64,000 nt of DNA, taken from positions 94,244 through 158,243 of the forward strand of contig NZ_JAGMUO010000128.1 in NCBI RefSeq assembly GCF_019049325.1, given 5' to 3'. The stretch comes from Streptomyces sp. AC512_CC834. Lineage in GTDB: Bacteria; Actinomycetota; Actinomycetes; Streptomycetales; Streptomycetaceae. The translations under genes and the position numbers were made by a program. Shown one piece after another: positions 33,718 through 41,766 of the stretch. The first letter of the stretch is position 1. Every line of letters begins with the position of its first letter. Below the pieces are notes generated by a model, which saw nothing but the letters and a program-made list of their open reading frames with translations, did not search any database and had not been told where the DNA came from.

Positions 33718-35109
33718 TCAGGTGTTGCAGCAGCTGCCGGGTGCGCTTGCCGAGCCGGGAGTGGCGGTGATGAGCTGGATCGGCTGCTGAGCGACCGGGG
33801 CGCAGCAGCTTTCCGTGGGGGCCTGGGAGGCGGTGTCGGCCGTGTCGAACAGGCCTGACCCACCGCACACTCCGGTCTCCGGCAGGACCAGCTCCACTCG
33901 GTCGGCTGCCTCGGCATCGCCGGCCAGGGCTGCCGTCACGGAACGGACCTGTTCGTAGCCCGTCATGGCCAGGAATGTGGGAGCACGGCCGTAGCTCTTC
34001 ATGCCGACGAGGTAGACGCCGGAGTCCGGGTGGGACAGCTCCCGGTGGCCGTGCGGGTAGACGGTGCCGCAGGAGTGCTGGTTGGGGTCGATCAGCGGGG
34101 CGAGCTCCACCGGTGCCTGCAGGCGCTCGTCCAGCCGCAGGCGGATCTCGGAGAGGAAGGACAGGTCGGGGCGGAAACCGGTCAGGACAATGACTTCGTC
34201 CACCCCCTCCAACCGTCGCCCGTCCTCGGCGACCAGCACCAGTCGGCCGTTGGCGCTGCCCTCGACGGCCTCGATGCGGAAGCCGGTGACCGCCTCTGCG
34301 TGGCCGTCGTCGACGGCGGCCTTCGCGGCGAGGCCGAGGGCGCCGCGCGCGGGCAGCTGGTCGGCATCTCCGCCGCCGAAGGTGGAGCCGGAGATGCCAC
34401 GGCGCAACACCCATACCGCCTTCGTGTCTGTGCCGTCCTGGGAACGCGCCAGTTCGGCCAGTGAGGAGAGCGCGGTGAACGCGGAGGCGCCCGAGCCGAT
34501 GACGGCGGTGCGCTTGCCCACGTAGCGGGCACGTACGGCCGGGTCCGTGAGGTCGGGGACGCGGTAGCTGATGCGATCAGCCGCCGCGCGCTCGCCGAGG
34601 GCGGGCAGGCCGCTGCCGCCGGCCGGTGAGGGCAGGGTCCAGGTGCCGGAGGCATCGATCACGGCAGCGGCGAGGATCCGTTCTTCCCGGTCGTCGGCGT
34701 GCTGCACGTGCACGACGAAAGGCTGCGTCTCACGGTCGGTGTCCACGATGCGGTCACGGCCGACCCTTGAGACGCCGGTGACCCGGACGTTGTAGCAGAC
34801 CTGATCACCGAGCGCGTCGGCGAGCGGCTGCAGGTAGCGCTCGATCCAGTCGCCGCCGCTCGGGTAGGTGCCGACGTCGGGCTTCGTCCAGCCTGTTGGG
34901 GCGAGAAGCTTCTCGGCCGCGGGGTCAACGACTTCACCCCAGGTGGAGAAGAGACGTACGTGTGCCCATTCGTGCACGGCGGTGCCCGCCGCGTGACCGG
35001 CTTCCAGAACGAGAGCGTGCTGGCCGCGGTCGGACAGATGGGCAGCGGCGGCCAGGCCGACGGGACCGGCGCCGATGATGACTACCGGCAGAGCAGGGGC
35101 AGCGGACAT
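33718..35109 (-). CDS. arsO: ArsO-like flavin-dependent monooxygenase/oxidoreductase
   Basis: A 463-aa flavoprotein. ATG 35109 has AGGAG 9 nt upstream. The FAD site is VVIIGAGPVGLAAAAHL near residue 10, and the NAD(P)H site is AVIGSGASAFTALSSLAEL near 205. The blocks LIDPNQHSCGTVYPHGHREL and MKSYGRAPTFLAMTGYEQVR recur in the paralogue at 60066. The C-terminus carries two Cys-Cys pairs (ESCCAP and GSCC, last at 460-461), possible arsenite ligands. ArsO-type proteins occur in Streptomyces ars operons; their reaction is not settled. Divergent from an arsR with shared operators. Confidence 0.78.
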   Translation of the reverse strand: MSAAPALPVVIIGAGPVGLAAAAHLSDRGQHALVLEAGHAAGTAVHEWAHVRLFSTWGEVVDPAAEKLLAPTGWTKPDVGTYPSGGDWIERYLQPLADALGDQVCYNVRVTGVSRVGRDRIVDTDRETQPFVVHVQHADDREERILAAAVIDASGTWTLPSPAGGSGLPALGERAAADRISYRVPDLTDPAVRARYVGKRTAVIGSGASAFTALSSLAELARSQDGTDTKAVWVLRRGISGSTFGGGDADQLPARGALGLAAKAAVDDGHAEAVTGFRIEAVEGSANGRLVLVAEDGRRLEGVDEVIVLTGFRPDLSFLSEIRLRLDERLQAPVELAPLIDPNQHSCGTVYPHGHRELSHPDSGVYLVGMKSYGRAPTFLAMTGYEQVRSVTAALAGDAEAADRVELVLPETGVCGGSGLFDTADTASQAPTESCCAPVAQQPIQLITATPGSASAPGSCCNT

Positions 35110-35178
35110 GATGGCGACGACTCCTCGGATTCGATACCTGTCGATGTCGCCCAGCATGACCCTTGAGATCGATGTACG

Positions 35179-35205
35179 TCAACATAGAGATTCATCGAAT
35201 CTATG
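35179..35205. promoter_or_regulatory. ArsR operator candidate upstream of the arsO-like gene
   Basis: TCAACATAGA followed by the inverted repeat GATTCATCGAATC (35189-35201), with outer arms CATAG and CTATG, in AT-rich DNA 70 bp before the leftward arsO-like ATG. ATTCATCGA recurs at 59749-59757 and TCAACATAGA recurs at 35261 and 62462, each beside an ars gene. Confidence 0.6.
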
Positions 35206-35247
35206 CCTGAACGGACGCAGAGGGGTTCCGTTCTCTGCTTGGCAAAT

Positions 35248-35270
35248 GATTAGATGACTGTCAACATAGA
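35248..35270. promoter_or_regulatory. ArsR operator candidate directly before arsR
   Basis: ATGATTAGATGACTGTCAAC and ATAGA end only 3 bp before the arsR ATG. Both halves match the region before the arsR at 62475 (ATGATTAGATGGACATC and GTCAACATAGATGC), indicating a shared autoregulatory site. The position over the start suggests a leaderless or very short-leader transcript. Confidence 0.6.
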
Positions 35271-35273
35271 GGC

Positions 35274-35633
35274 ATGTCTAATCTGGCTCTGGGCTCCACC
35301 AATCTGACCGCCGCCATGACCTGGTGCTGCCAGCCGCTGGGGAAGGAAGAGCTGTCCGCTGCCGACTCGGAGAAGATCGCCGTCATGTTCAAGGCGCTGT
35401 CCGACCCCGTCCGGCTGCGACTGTTCTCGAAAATTGCAGCCCGGCCGGGCGGAGAAGCCTGCGTCTGTGACATCCAGGACGTCGGGGTTTCTCAGCCCAC
35501 GGTGAGTCACCACTTACGGAAGCTGAGGGAAACCGGGCTTCTCGAGTCGGAGCGCCGCGCCAGCTGGGTGTACTACCGCGTTGCGCCCGGGGTGTTGTCG
35601 GCTATGGCGGGCCTGCTGTCACAGACTCCCTGA
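35274..35633 (+). CDS. arsR: ArsR family arsenite-responsive repressor
   Basis: A 119-aa repressor. The sensing motif ACVCDI has Cys63 and Cys65, the recognition helix is QPTVSHHLRKLRETGLL and the wing is RRASWVYYRV. N-terminal Cys18-Cys19 (TWCCQP) may add a ligand. It closely resembles the repressor at 62475 (MFKALSDPVRLRLFSKIA versus MFKALGDPVRLRLFSKVA). It is divergent from the arsO-like gene, the same gene pairing as at the other end of the cluster. Confidence 0.92.
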   Translation: MSNLALGSTNLTAAMTWCCQPLGKEELSAADSEKIAVMFKALSDPVRLRLFSKIAARPGGEACVCDIQDVGVSQPTVSHHLRKLRETGLLESERRASWVYYRVAPGVLSAMAGLLSQTP

Positions 35634-35746
35634 ACCGGTAGGCTCCGGCGATCCGTAATGCGGGCGTCGGCCAGGCATGACGATTTCGGGCGCAGGGACA
35701 TGCCGACCGGTAACGATCCCGGAAGGGACGCTGGGAGGGATAGGTC

Positions 35747-36091
35747 ATGTGTCAGAAGGGGACTGCTTCTGCCTGTGACGGTTCGTGCCTGGAGCTGAGC
35801 GCGGCCGACATGGTCTGGTGGTCCAATGTGTTCAAGACCCTCGGAGATCCTGTCCGCCTGCAGCTTCTGATGCAGCTGGCCGAACGGTCGGGCGCCGAGG
35901 CCGCCGTGCACGAACTGGCAGACGTCGGAGTGTCTCTGGCAACCGTCAGTCATCACCTGAAACGGCTGCGATGCATCGGTCTGATCGAGAGCAGGCGTGA
36001 TGGCCGCCTCATCTACTACAGGTTGGGTGTGGGCGTGCGCGCTGCGCTGATGCAGATCCTGCATCAGCGCAGCCAGGTCAACGTCCAGTGA
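35747..36091 (+). CDS. ArsR/SmtB family repressor lacking the CxC motif
   Basis: A 114-aa winged-helix repressor (TLGDPVRLQLLMQLAE, LATVSHHLKRLRCIGLI, GRLIYYRLGV). The alpha-3 position that is ACVCD in its neighbours reads AAVHELADV, so sensing must differ. N-terminal cysteines at 2, 10 and 14 (MCQKGTASACDGSC) could bind As(III) or a metal instead. GGGAGGGA precedes the ATG. It converges on pstB, so it may control the importer genes or the cluster in response to another ligand. Confidence 0.85.
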   Translation: MCQKGTASACDGSCLELSAADMVWWSNVFKTLGDPVRLQLLMQLAERSGAEAAVHELADVGVSLATVSHHLKRLRCIGLIESRRDGRLIYYRLGVGVRAALMQILHQRSQVNVQ

Positions 36092-36136
36092 GCGCGGAGA
36101 CGAAACAAGGCTCCGGCTCCGTTGCGATGCCGGTGG

Positions 36137-36826
36137 TCAGCCCACGGCGAGAGCAGGTGCTGTCGTCATGGGCTGGTCCAGGTGAACGGTCGTGTCGCAC
36201 AGGCGCTCCACCTGCGCCGGGTCGTGGGAGACGAGAAGCACCGCCCTCCGCCCGTTCAGCGCGGCGATGGACTGTTCGACCTTGTCCCTGCTGCGTTCGT
36301 CGAGTGCGCTGGTGGGCTCGTCGAGCAGCAGCCCGGCCGGCTCCAGTGCCAGGGCACGGGCCAGACAGAGCCGCTGGCGCTGCCCGGCGGACAGGTTCTG
36401 CGCGGGGGAATCGAGGCGGTCGGCGACTTCCTTCCACAGTCCGGCCTCCTCAAGTGCCTGCTCCGCCCGCTCCTTCAGGAGCTCCTGGGAAGCACGCAGG
36501 ACATGGCGAAGACCGAAGAGGGCGTTGTCGAGGATGCTGCCTCCGAAGACGACCGGCATCTGGGGCACGAGAACGACCTTGGCCCGCAGGTCGGCGTCTC
36601 CCTTGCCAGGAGCGATCGTGCGATCCAGCACCCGCAGTTCGCCGTCCCGGGTGAGCCCGTGAGGGAGTAGGTCCACCAGGGCACGCAGGATGGTGGACTT
36701 GCCCGCGCCCGACGGCCCGCACAGCCCGGTGGTGGATCCGTGCTCCAGGCTGAAGGAGACCGGGCCGACCAGGGTCTTGTCGCGGCTGAGTACGCGCAGC
36801 TCGCGCACGGTGATCACGTTGTCCAT
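36137..36826 (-). CDS. pstB: Phosphate/arsenate ABC transporter ATP-binding protein, PstB-like
   Basis: A 229-aa ABC ATPase. Walker A is GPSGAGKST (37-45), the signature is LSAGQRQRLCLARAL (about 145-159) and Walker B is LLLDEPTSALDE (166-177). The signature reads LSAGQRQR where housekeeping PstB has LSGGQQQR, and the protein is shorter than typical PstB (~258 aa), marking a divergent paralogue. Its ATG overlaps the permease gene by 13 nt. In this cluster it could import arsenate as substrate or high-affinity phosphate under arsenate competition. Confidence 0.8.
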   Translation of the reverse strand: MDNVITVRELRVLSRDKTLVGPVSFSLEHGSTTGLCGPSGAGKSTILRALVDLLPHGLTRDGELRVLDRTIAPGKGDADLRAKVVLVPQMPVVFGGSILDNALFGLRHVLRASQELLKERAEQALEEAGLWKEVADRLDSPAQNLSAGQRQRLCLARALALEPAGLLLDEPTSALDERSRDKVEQSIAALNGRRAVLLVSHDPAQVERLCDTTVHLDQPMTTAPALAVG

Positions 36827-38634
36827 CGCTCTCCTTCGAAGCGGTTGCGCAGCGCGACCGCCGCGCTGAGGAGTACTGCGGTGATGAGGACCAGCACCAT
36901 GGCACTCCCCCAGGCCTGGGTGACGGCCTGGGGGTCACCCGAGTCCTGGGAGAGGGTGAAGATGTGGGTCGGCAACGCCTGCACCGGCGAGTCCACGATT
37001 CCGCTCGGTACGGCGGGCGCACCGAAGAAGACAGTCGCGGTGAAAAGCAACGGAGCGGTTTCGCCCGCGGCTCGTGCCAGGCCGAGCAGCAGGCCGGTGA
37101 TGGTCGCCGGCCAGGTGTACGGAACGACGACGGACCGGACATACTGCGCACGCGTCAGCCCCAGGGACATGACGCTCTCCGTGAGTTCGGGAGGGATACT
37201 CCTTACACGGGTGGAGGTGGTCAGGGCAATCACCGGTACCACGACGGGAACGAGCACGATCGCACCCGCCAGCCAGGACCGGCCCCAGCCCATCGTGGTG
37301 GACAGGATCACGAACCCGGCCAGGCCCAGCAGGATGGTCGGCACCCCTCCGAGCACGACCGTGACATTCTGCAGAATGCGTGCCGTGCGCTCGGACGCGT
37401 GGACACCGATCAGGACGCCCGCGCCGAAGCCGAGCGGCAGAGCCAGAATGCCCGTGATGGCTATGAGCAGCACCGTCCCGATGATCTGGTCACGCACGCC
37501 CCCTCCTGCCGCGCCCGTTGCGGGCGTGAACCAGAAGGACGGATTGAACGCCGAACTCCCTCGCGTCACCAGGAGAGCCAGCATGCCGACGAGAAGAACG
37601 CTGGGCAGAACCAGGGCCCCCAGCCGCAACGTCCTCACCAGCCGGTCCCGCTGCAGACGCATCCGCACTGTGCCATGGGACTTGGCGGAGCGTTCGGTCG
37701 CCGCGCCGCGGGTGCGGCCTCGTGTGCCCCAGACCGTCATGGCGGCCACCAGCGCCAGGAGGACGAGGCCGAGTCCACACAATGCGGCGAAGTGGGGGCC
37801 GGACGTTCCCGCCAGCACGGGCTCCGGACCGGCAAGCTTCGTTGTGAGCGTCTGGCCGGGGTGGCTCAGCGAGTCGAGGAACTCTCCGAAACTGGTGGGC
37901 AGTCGGCCGTCTGCCCTTCCCACGACCAGGAACACGGCGATGGCTTCGCCAAGTGCCCGGGCCAGACCGAGCAGAACAGCCGCTCGCATGCCGGACCGCG
38001 TGAGCGGCAGTACCGCCGAGCGCACCACTTCCCGGCGGGTCAGACCGAGCGAGTACGCGGCTTCGCGGACGCGGTCCGGCACCGCGGCGAGTGCGTCGAC
38101 GCTGACCGCCACGATGGTGGGAGTGATCATGACGGCGAGGACGATGCCGGCGGCCGCGAGACTGTCTCCGCCGGGCACGTCGGCGATCCGCGCGATGACC
38201 GGACGGATGACCATGATGCCGATGAGGCCGTAGACGATGGACGGTACGGCGGCGAGCAACTCCACGCACATGCGCAGCGGTCGGGCCAGGCGGGGCGGGA
38301 GGTACTCCGACAGCGCGACGGCGGCCCCCCAGCTGACGGGCACGGCGATGACGAGGGCAAGAGCACACACCACCGCCGTGCCGTAGATCATCGCCAGGCC
38401 GCCGTACACCGAGCTGGCCGGGCTCCACGCGGCTTCGGTCAGCAGCTCCAGCCAGTCGATGTGTCCACTGGTGACTCCTGCGCCGAGATAGCCGACAACG
38501 GTCAGGAGGAGAGCCGCCACGGCGAACACCCCGGCATACAGCCAGGCCCAGATCCACTTGGACTGGCGCGGGCGGCTGCCGGTGTCGGGTGCGTCGGGTG
38601 CGTCGGGCGGCCGGGTCAGGGTTCCGGTGGCCAT
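36814..38634 (-). CDS. pstCA: Fused PstC-PstA phosphate/arsenate permease
   Basis: A 606-aa protein joining both permease subunits. The PstC-like half covers about residues 25-305 with coupling loop REAAYSLGLTRREVVRSAVL. The PstA-like half covers about 325-600 with coupling loop TESVMSLGLTRAQYVRSVVV. About 12 helices in total are predicted. PstC and PstA are normally separate genes. The ATG lies 3 bp after the pstS stop and the 3' end overlaps pstB, so the three genes form one operon. No phoU is present. Confidence 0.85.
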   Translation of the reverse strand: MATGTLTRPPDAPDAPDTGSRPRQSKWIWAWLYAGVFAVAALLLTVVGYLGAGVTSGHIDWLELLTEAAWSPASSVYGGLAMIYGTAVVCALALVIAVPVSWGAAVALSEYLPPRLARPLRMCVELLAAVPSIVYGLIGIMVIRPVIARIADVPGGDSLAAAGIVLAVMITPTIVAVSVDALAAVPDRVREAAYSLGLTRREVVRSAVLPLTRSGMRAAVLLGLARALGEAIAVFLVVGRADGRLPTSFGEFLDSLSHPGQTLTTKLAGPEPVLAGTSGPHFAALCGLGLVLLALVAAMTVWGTRGRTRGAATERSAKSHGTVRMRLQRDRLVRTLRLGALVLPSVLLVGMLALLVTRGSSAFNPSFWFTPATGAAGGGVRDQIIGTVLLIAITGILALPLGFGAGVLIGVHASERTARILQNVTVVLGGVPTILLGLAGFVILSTTMGWGRSWLAGAIVLVPVVVPVIALTTSTRVRSIPPELTESVMSLGLTRAQYVRSVVVPYTWPATITGLLLGLARAAGETAPLLFTATVFFGAPAVPSGIVDSPVQALPTHIFTLSQDSGDPQAVTQAWGSAMVLVLITAVLLSAAVALRNRFEGERWTT

Positions 38635-38637
38635 CGG

Positions 38638-39510
38638 CTACTTCCCGATGTTCTTGAGGGTCAGGTAGCCGTGTTTGGTCATCAGCTTCTGCCCCTTGGA
38701 GGTCAGCACGTAGTCGATGAACTCTTTGGCGGACCCCGCGGGCTTGCCGTCGGTGAACAAGTACAACGGCCGGGACATGGGGTACTTGCCGGAGGCGATG
38801 TTCTCCGGGGACGGCTCGATGCCGTCCAGCGTCACGGCGGCCAGACCGTCGCGTCCTTCGACGAAGCTGGTGGACAGCGGCGCCACGGCGCCGGGCGTGG
38901 ACTCGAGTTTGTTGCGGGTTTCGAGGTTGCCGCCGACGATGGCGAAGTTGCCGGACTTCGGCGGAGGCGGAGCCTTCTCGTCTCCGTAGAGGTACTTGTC
39001 GAGGACTTCACGCGTACCGCGCCCCGGCTCCTTGTCGTAGACGAAGACGTCGAGATCGGGGCCGCCGACTTCGGACCAGTTGGTGATCTTCCCCTCGAAC
39101 AGGCCACGCACCTGGGCGGCGGTGAGGTTCTCGACCCCGCCGTCGGCGACCTGCTTGGTGACAATGACGCCGACGGCGTCTGCACCGATCTGCGTGGAGA
39201 GGAAGTCGGTGTCGGGGTTGGCGGCCTTGTCCTCCTTCGCCAGTGGCTTCGAGCTCATGGCGATGTCGATCTGCCCCGAGGCGAGCTGCGAGATGCCGCC
39301 GGCCGAACCCCCCTGCGTGGCGACGGTGATGTCGAGCCCATCGGCCTTGAGCGCCTCGGCCGCGTCCGCGGCGACCGGCGCCACCGTGGTCGACCCGCTG
39401 ACCTGCAGGGCACCACCTGATCCGGCTCCGCCGTCGGCGCAGCCTGCCAGAGACATGACCGTCAGAGCCGAGGTGACGAGGTATGCGCGGCGGAACTTCT
39501 TGCTGAACAC
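38638..39510 (-). CDS. pstS: PstS-like phosphate/arsenate-binding lipoprotein
   Basis: A 290-aa substrate-binding lipoprotein. GTG 39510 with AAGGAAGGG 9 nt upstream gives a signal peptide (KKFRR, hydrophobic core) and lipobox LAGC with Cys24. Binding-site motifs are VSGSTTVAP near residue 35, AMSSKPL near 82, and GRGTREVL near 160. Family members bind phosphate, and some related proteins bind arsenate in arsenic operons. It opens the pstS-pstCA-pstB operon. Selectivity cannot be read reliably here. Confidence 0.85.
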   Translation of the reverse strand: MFSKKFRRAYLVTSALTVMSLAGCADGGAGSGGALQVSGSTTVAPVAADAAEALKADGLDITVATQGGSAGGISQLASGQIDIAMSSKPLAKEDKAANPDTDFLSTQIGADAVGVIVTKQVADGGVENLTAAQVRGLFEGKITNWSEVGGPDLDVFVYDKEPGRGTREVLDKYLYGDEKAPPPPKSGNFAIVGGNLETRNKLESTPGAVAPLSTSFVEGRDGLAAVTLDGIEPSPENIASGKYPMSRPLYLFTDGKPAGSAKEFIDYVLTSKGQKLMTKHGYLTLKNIGK

Positions 39511-39590
39511 TGTTGAGACCCTTCCTTCGTGCGTGACCGCTTTACGTGGGACGAGATGGAGCGGAGCGTGCTGCGACACTCCTTGGGCGG

Positions 39591-39698
39591 TCACTGGTGT
39601 GACAGAAGGGGACGGGCCGGGCCGGGAGGCCTGAGAGCTGAGGTTGTGCCTGCGGCAGCGGCGAGAGCCGATACCGAGAGAAATACGGCAGTGTGCAT
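39591..39698 (-). CDS. Possible 35-aa upstream peptide before pstS
   Basis: A short frame MHTAVFLSVSALAAAAGTTS plus 15 residues ends 80 bp before the pstS GTG. AAGGA lies 6 nt before its ATG. The start is hydrophobic, like a leader or truncated signal peptide. It could be a regulatory upstream frame or chance; conservation is needed. Confidence 0.25.
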   Translation of the reverse strand: MHTAVFLSVSALAAAAGTTSALRPPGPARPLLSHQ

Positions 39699-39794
39699 GT
39701 CAGATCCTTCGGGGATGGCGGTGCCCTGAAAGAGGAATGCGGGACAGCGCACCCGTAGGGGGCTGCCCCGCGCAGGCTGCGGATCTGGCGAGGC

Positions 39795-39824
39795 GGTGCT
39801 GACGGGCTCATGCCCGTCAGCACC
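39795..39824 (-). terminator. Terminator of the arsonopyruvate operon
   Basis: A perfect 13-bp stem (GGTGCTGACGGGC and GCCCGTCAGCACC, loop TCAT) lies 50 bp after the last gene of the leftward operon that ends at 39875. The rest of the 364-bp gap before pstS carries only the possible upstream peptide. Confidence 0.8.
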
Positions 39825-39874
39825 CGGGCGCGGGGTGATCAGACGTCAGGTGGTCCGGACCCCGACGCTCTCCT

Positions 39875-40234
39875 CTACGGGGCTGCGGTGAGCCACGCCG
39901 TGCCGGCTGCGTCCAAGTGGACGTACATACCGTCGGCTGCCTCGCTGGTGCGCACGGAGCCGCTGAGGAAGTGCCAGGTGCAGTCGGCGCGTTCGGGCAG
40001 CAGGGTGCTGAGGTTGATACGGGCCTCGGTCGCGGACGGGTTGTGCAGGCCGAGGACCACGCGCGAGCGGTCGGCGGGCTCATGGAGCACGCCCTCGATG
40101 CTGTCGGCGGCCAGATTGCGGATGGTGGCGTCCTCCGCGAAGGCGGCCGCGATGTGGGGCCTGTCGAGACAGCCGGACAGAGCCGGAGTCTGATGCGACA
40201 GGGCCGAGGTGGGTGCGGAGGCGAGGGGACTCAC
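39875..40234 (-). CDS. Small unknown protein coupled to the mutase-like gene
   Basis: A 119-aa protein starting at a GTG that overlaps the stop of the phosphoglycerate-mutase-like gene (GTGA), so its synthesis is tied to that enzyme. Second half: SRVVLGLHNPSATEARINLS, LLPERADCTWHFLSG, YVHLDAAGTAWLTA, a beta-rich pattern reminiscent of the C-terminal sandwich domain of amylase-type enzymes. The first half has PHIAAAFAEDATIRNLAAD. No catalytic motif or known family. It is the last gene before the terminator. Candidate accessory factor of C-As bond formation. Confidence 0.7.
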   Translation of the reverse strand: MSPLASAPTSALSHQTPALSGCLDRPHIAAAFAEDATIRNLAADSIEGVLHEPADRSRVVLGLHNPSATEARINLSTLLPERADCTWHFLSGSVRTSEAADGMYVHLDAAGTAWLTAAP

Positions 40235-41766
40235 AGCAGGGTCCTTCCTGTCATGGCGGATCCGGGTTTGTGTCCCAGCAGGTGCAGGACGGTGGGGGCG
40301 ACATCGGCCAGCGTGGCCGTCTGCGGCAGCGCGAGTGGCGGTGTGTCGGTGCCCGGAGGGACGATCACCAGCGGCACGGGATTGGTGGTGTGCCCGCCGT
40401 AGGGCCGCAGGGTGCCGTCCGGTGCCTGCTTGGTCATGCGTTCGGCATTGCCGTGGTCACCGACGGCAAGTACCCACCGGTGGCTGGCCCCGGCCGCGTC
40501 CAGGATCTGGCCGACCGCGGCGTCGGTTGCCTCGCAGGCGGTGATGGTGGCGGTGAGGTTGCCGGTGTGCCCGACCACGTCGATGTTGGCCAGATTGGCG
40601 ATGACCAGGTCGACTTCCGGGCGGGTGGCGGCTTCGACGACTGCTGCGGTGACGCGGTCGAGGTTCATCCGGGGACGCGCGACGTAGTCGGGCTTGCCGT
40701 CCCCTGTGACGCGCACGTGCTCCTCCCCGCCGCGCACCGTGGCGTCACGGCCGTTGATGTAGTAGGTGACGTGCTCGAACTTTTCGGCCTCGGCGATGCG
40801 GACCGTGCGCAGCCCGGCCGTGGCGAGCTCGTCGGCCAGGCCGCCGGAGGCGTCCGCGCGCTGGACCAGAGCGGGTATGGCGGTGCGGGTGTCGTACTGG
40901 GCCAGGCTGACCATGTCCACCGAGCGGCCGGTGGCCGTCAGGTGCTCGCTGAGGCGGTCGGCGAACTGCTGGATGCGGTCGCTGCGGAAGTTGAACCACA
41001 CCACCGCGTCCCCGTCGGCGACGCTCGCGTGTCCGACAGCTGTGAGCACGGTCGCAGGGACCCACTCGTCGCCGCGCTCACCGGCGCTGACGGCCGCGTG
41101 GATGCTGTCGGCGGGCACGCCGCGCCCGTCGGCGACCAAGGTGACCGCCTGCTCGGTCAGATCGAGGTTGCCGGCCTTGTCCATGGCACAGCCGCGGCCG
41201 ATGACGGTGGCGATCTGCCCCGCTCCGGCCCGGGCGGCCAGTTCGGCCACCCGGGTCAGGTAGGTCTCGCTCGTGTGGTCGGCCACATCCCGGCCGTCGG
41301 TGATCGCATGGATGAAGACCTGCTGTACCTGGTGTGCGGCCGCGGCGGCCAGCAGCTCGCTCAGGTGCTCGACGTTGGCGTGGATCTGCCCGTCCGAGCA
41401 CAGACCGATCAGATGCAGCGCGCCCGAGGAAGCGGTGATCCTTTCCAGCAGGGTGTCCAACCGCGGATGTGTGCGCAGGGTGCCGGTGTCGATGGCCTGC
41501 TGGACCAGGAGGCTGTCGTAGGGCAGGGGCCGTCCGGCTCCGATGACCATGTGGCCGATCTCGGAGTTGCCGACCGTGTCGGGGAGCAGGCCGACCGCGT
41601 CGCCCGAGGCCTTGGCCAGCGTGCTCGGGCGGTGGGTCACCAGTTCGTCCAGGACCGGGGTACGCGCCAGCGTCAGGGCGTTGTCGTCGGACGCGTCCGC
41701 GTGGCCCCATCCGTCGAGGACCAGCAGAAGTCCCGGGCCGGCGAACACCGCTTCGGACGCGCTCAC
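40231..41766 (-). CDS. Phosphoglycerate mutase-like enzyme, candidate arsenoenolpyruvate mutase
   Basis: A 511-aa protein of the cofactor-independent phosphoglycerate mutase family (alkaline-phosphatase superfamily). Metal and catalytic motifs are intact: LLVLDGWG (Asp18), NSEIGHMVIGAGR with nucleophile Ser68, and GDHGNAE (Asp437, His438). The family motif NYANPDMVGHTG reads NLANIDVVGHTG, and FNFRPDR reads FNFRSDR, so substrate contacts differ from glycolytic enzymes. The GTG overlaps the stop of the EPSP-synthase-like gene. In the known organoarsenical clusters this enzyme is proposed to convert arsenoenolpyruvate to arsonopyruvate, forming the C-As bond. Chemistry here is by analogy. Confidence 0.85.
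   Translation of the reverse strand: MSASEAVFAGPGLLLVLDGWGHADASDDNALTLARTPVLDELVTHRPSTLAKASGDAVGLLPDTVGNSEIGHMVIGAGRPLPYDSLLVQQAIDTGTLRTHPRLDTLLERITASSGALHLIGLCSDGQIHANVEHLSELLAAAAAHQVQQVFIHAITDGRDVADHTSETYLTRVAELAARAGAGQIATVIGRGCAMDKAGNLDLTEQAVTLVADGRGVPADSIHAAVSAGERGDEWVPATVLTAVGHASVADGDAVVWFNFRSDRIQQFADRLSEHLTATGRSVDMVSLAQYDTRTAIPALVQRADASGGLADELATAGLRTVRIAEAEKFEHVTYYINGRDATVRGGEEHVRVTGDGKPDYVARPRMNLDRVTAAVVEAATRPEVDLVIANLANIDVVGHTGNLTATITACEATDAAVGQILDAAGASHRWVLAVGDHGNAERMTKQAPDGTLRPYGGHTTNPVPLVIVPPGTDTPPLALPQTATLADVAPTVLHLLGHKPGSAMTGRTLL

Noticed and set aside
36964..39420. 818-aa open frame on the plus strand
   Set aside because: Antisense to the pst operon; the minus strand encodes recognisable PstS and permease motifs.
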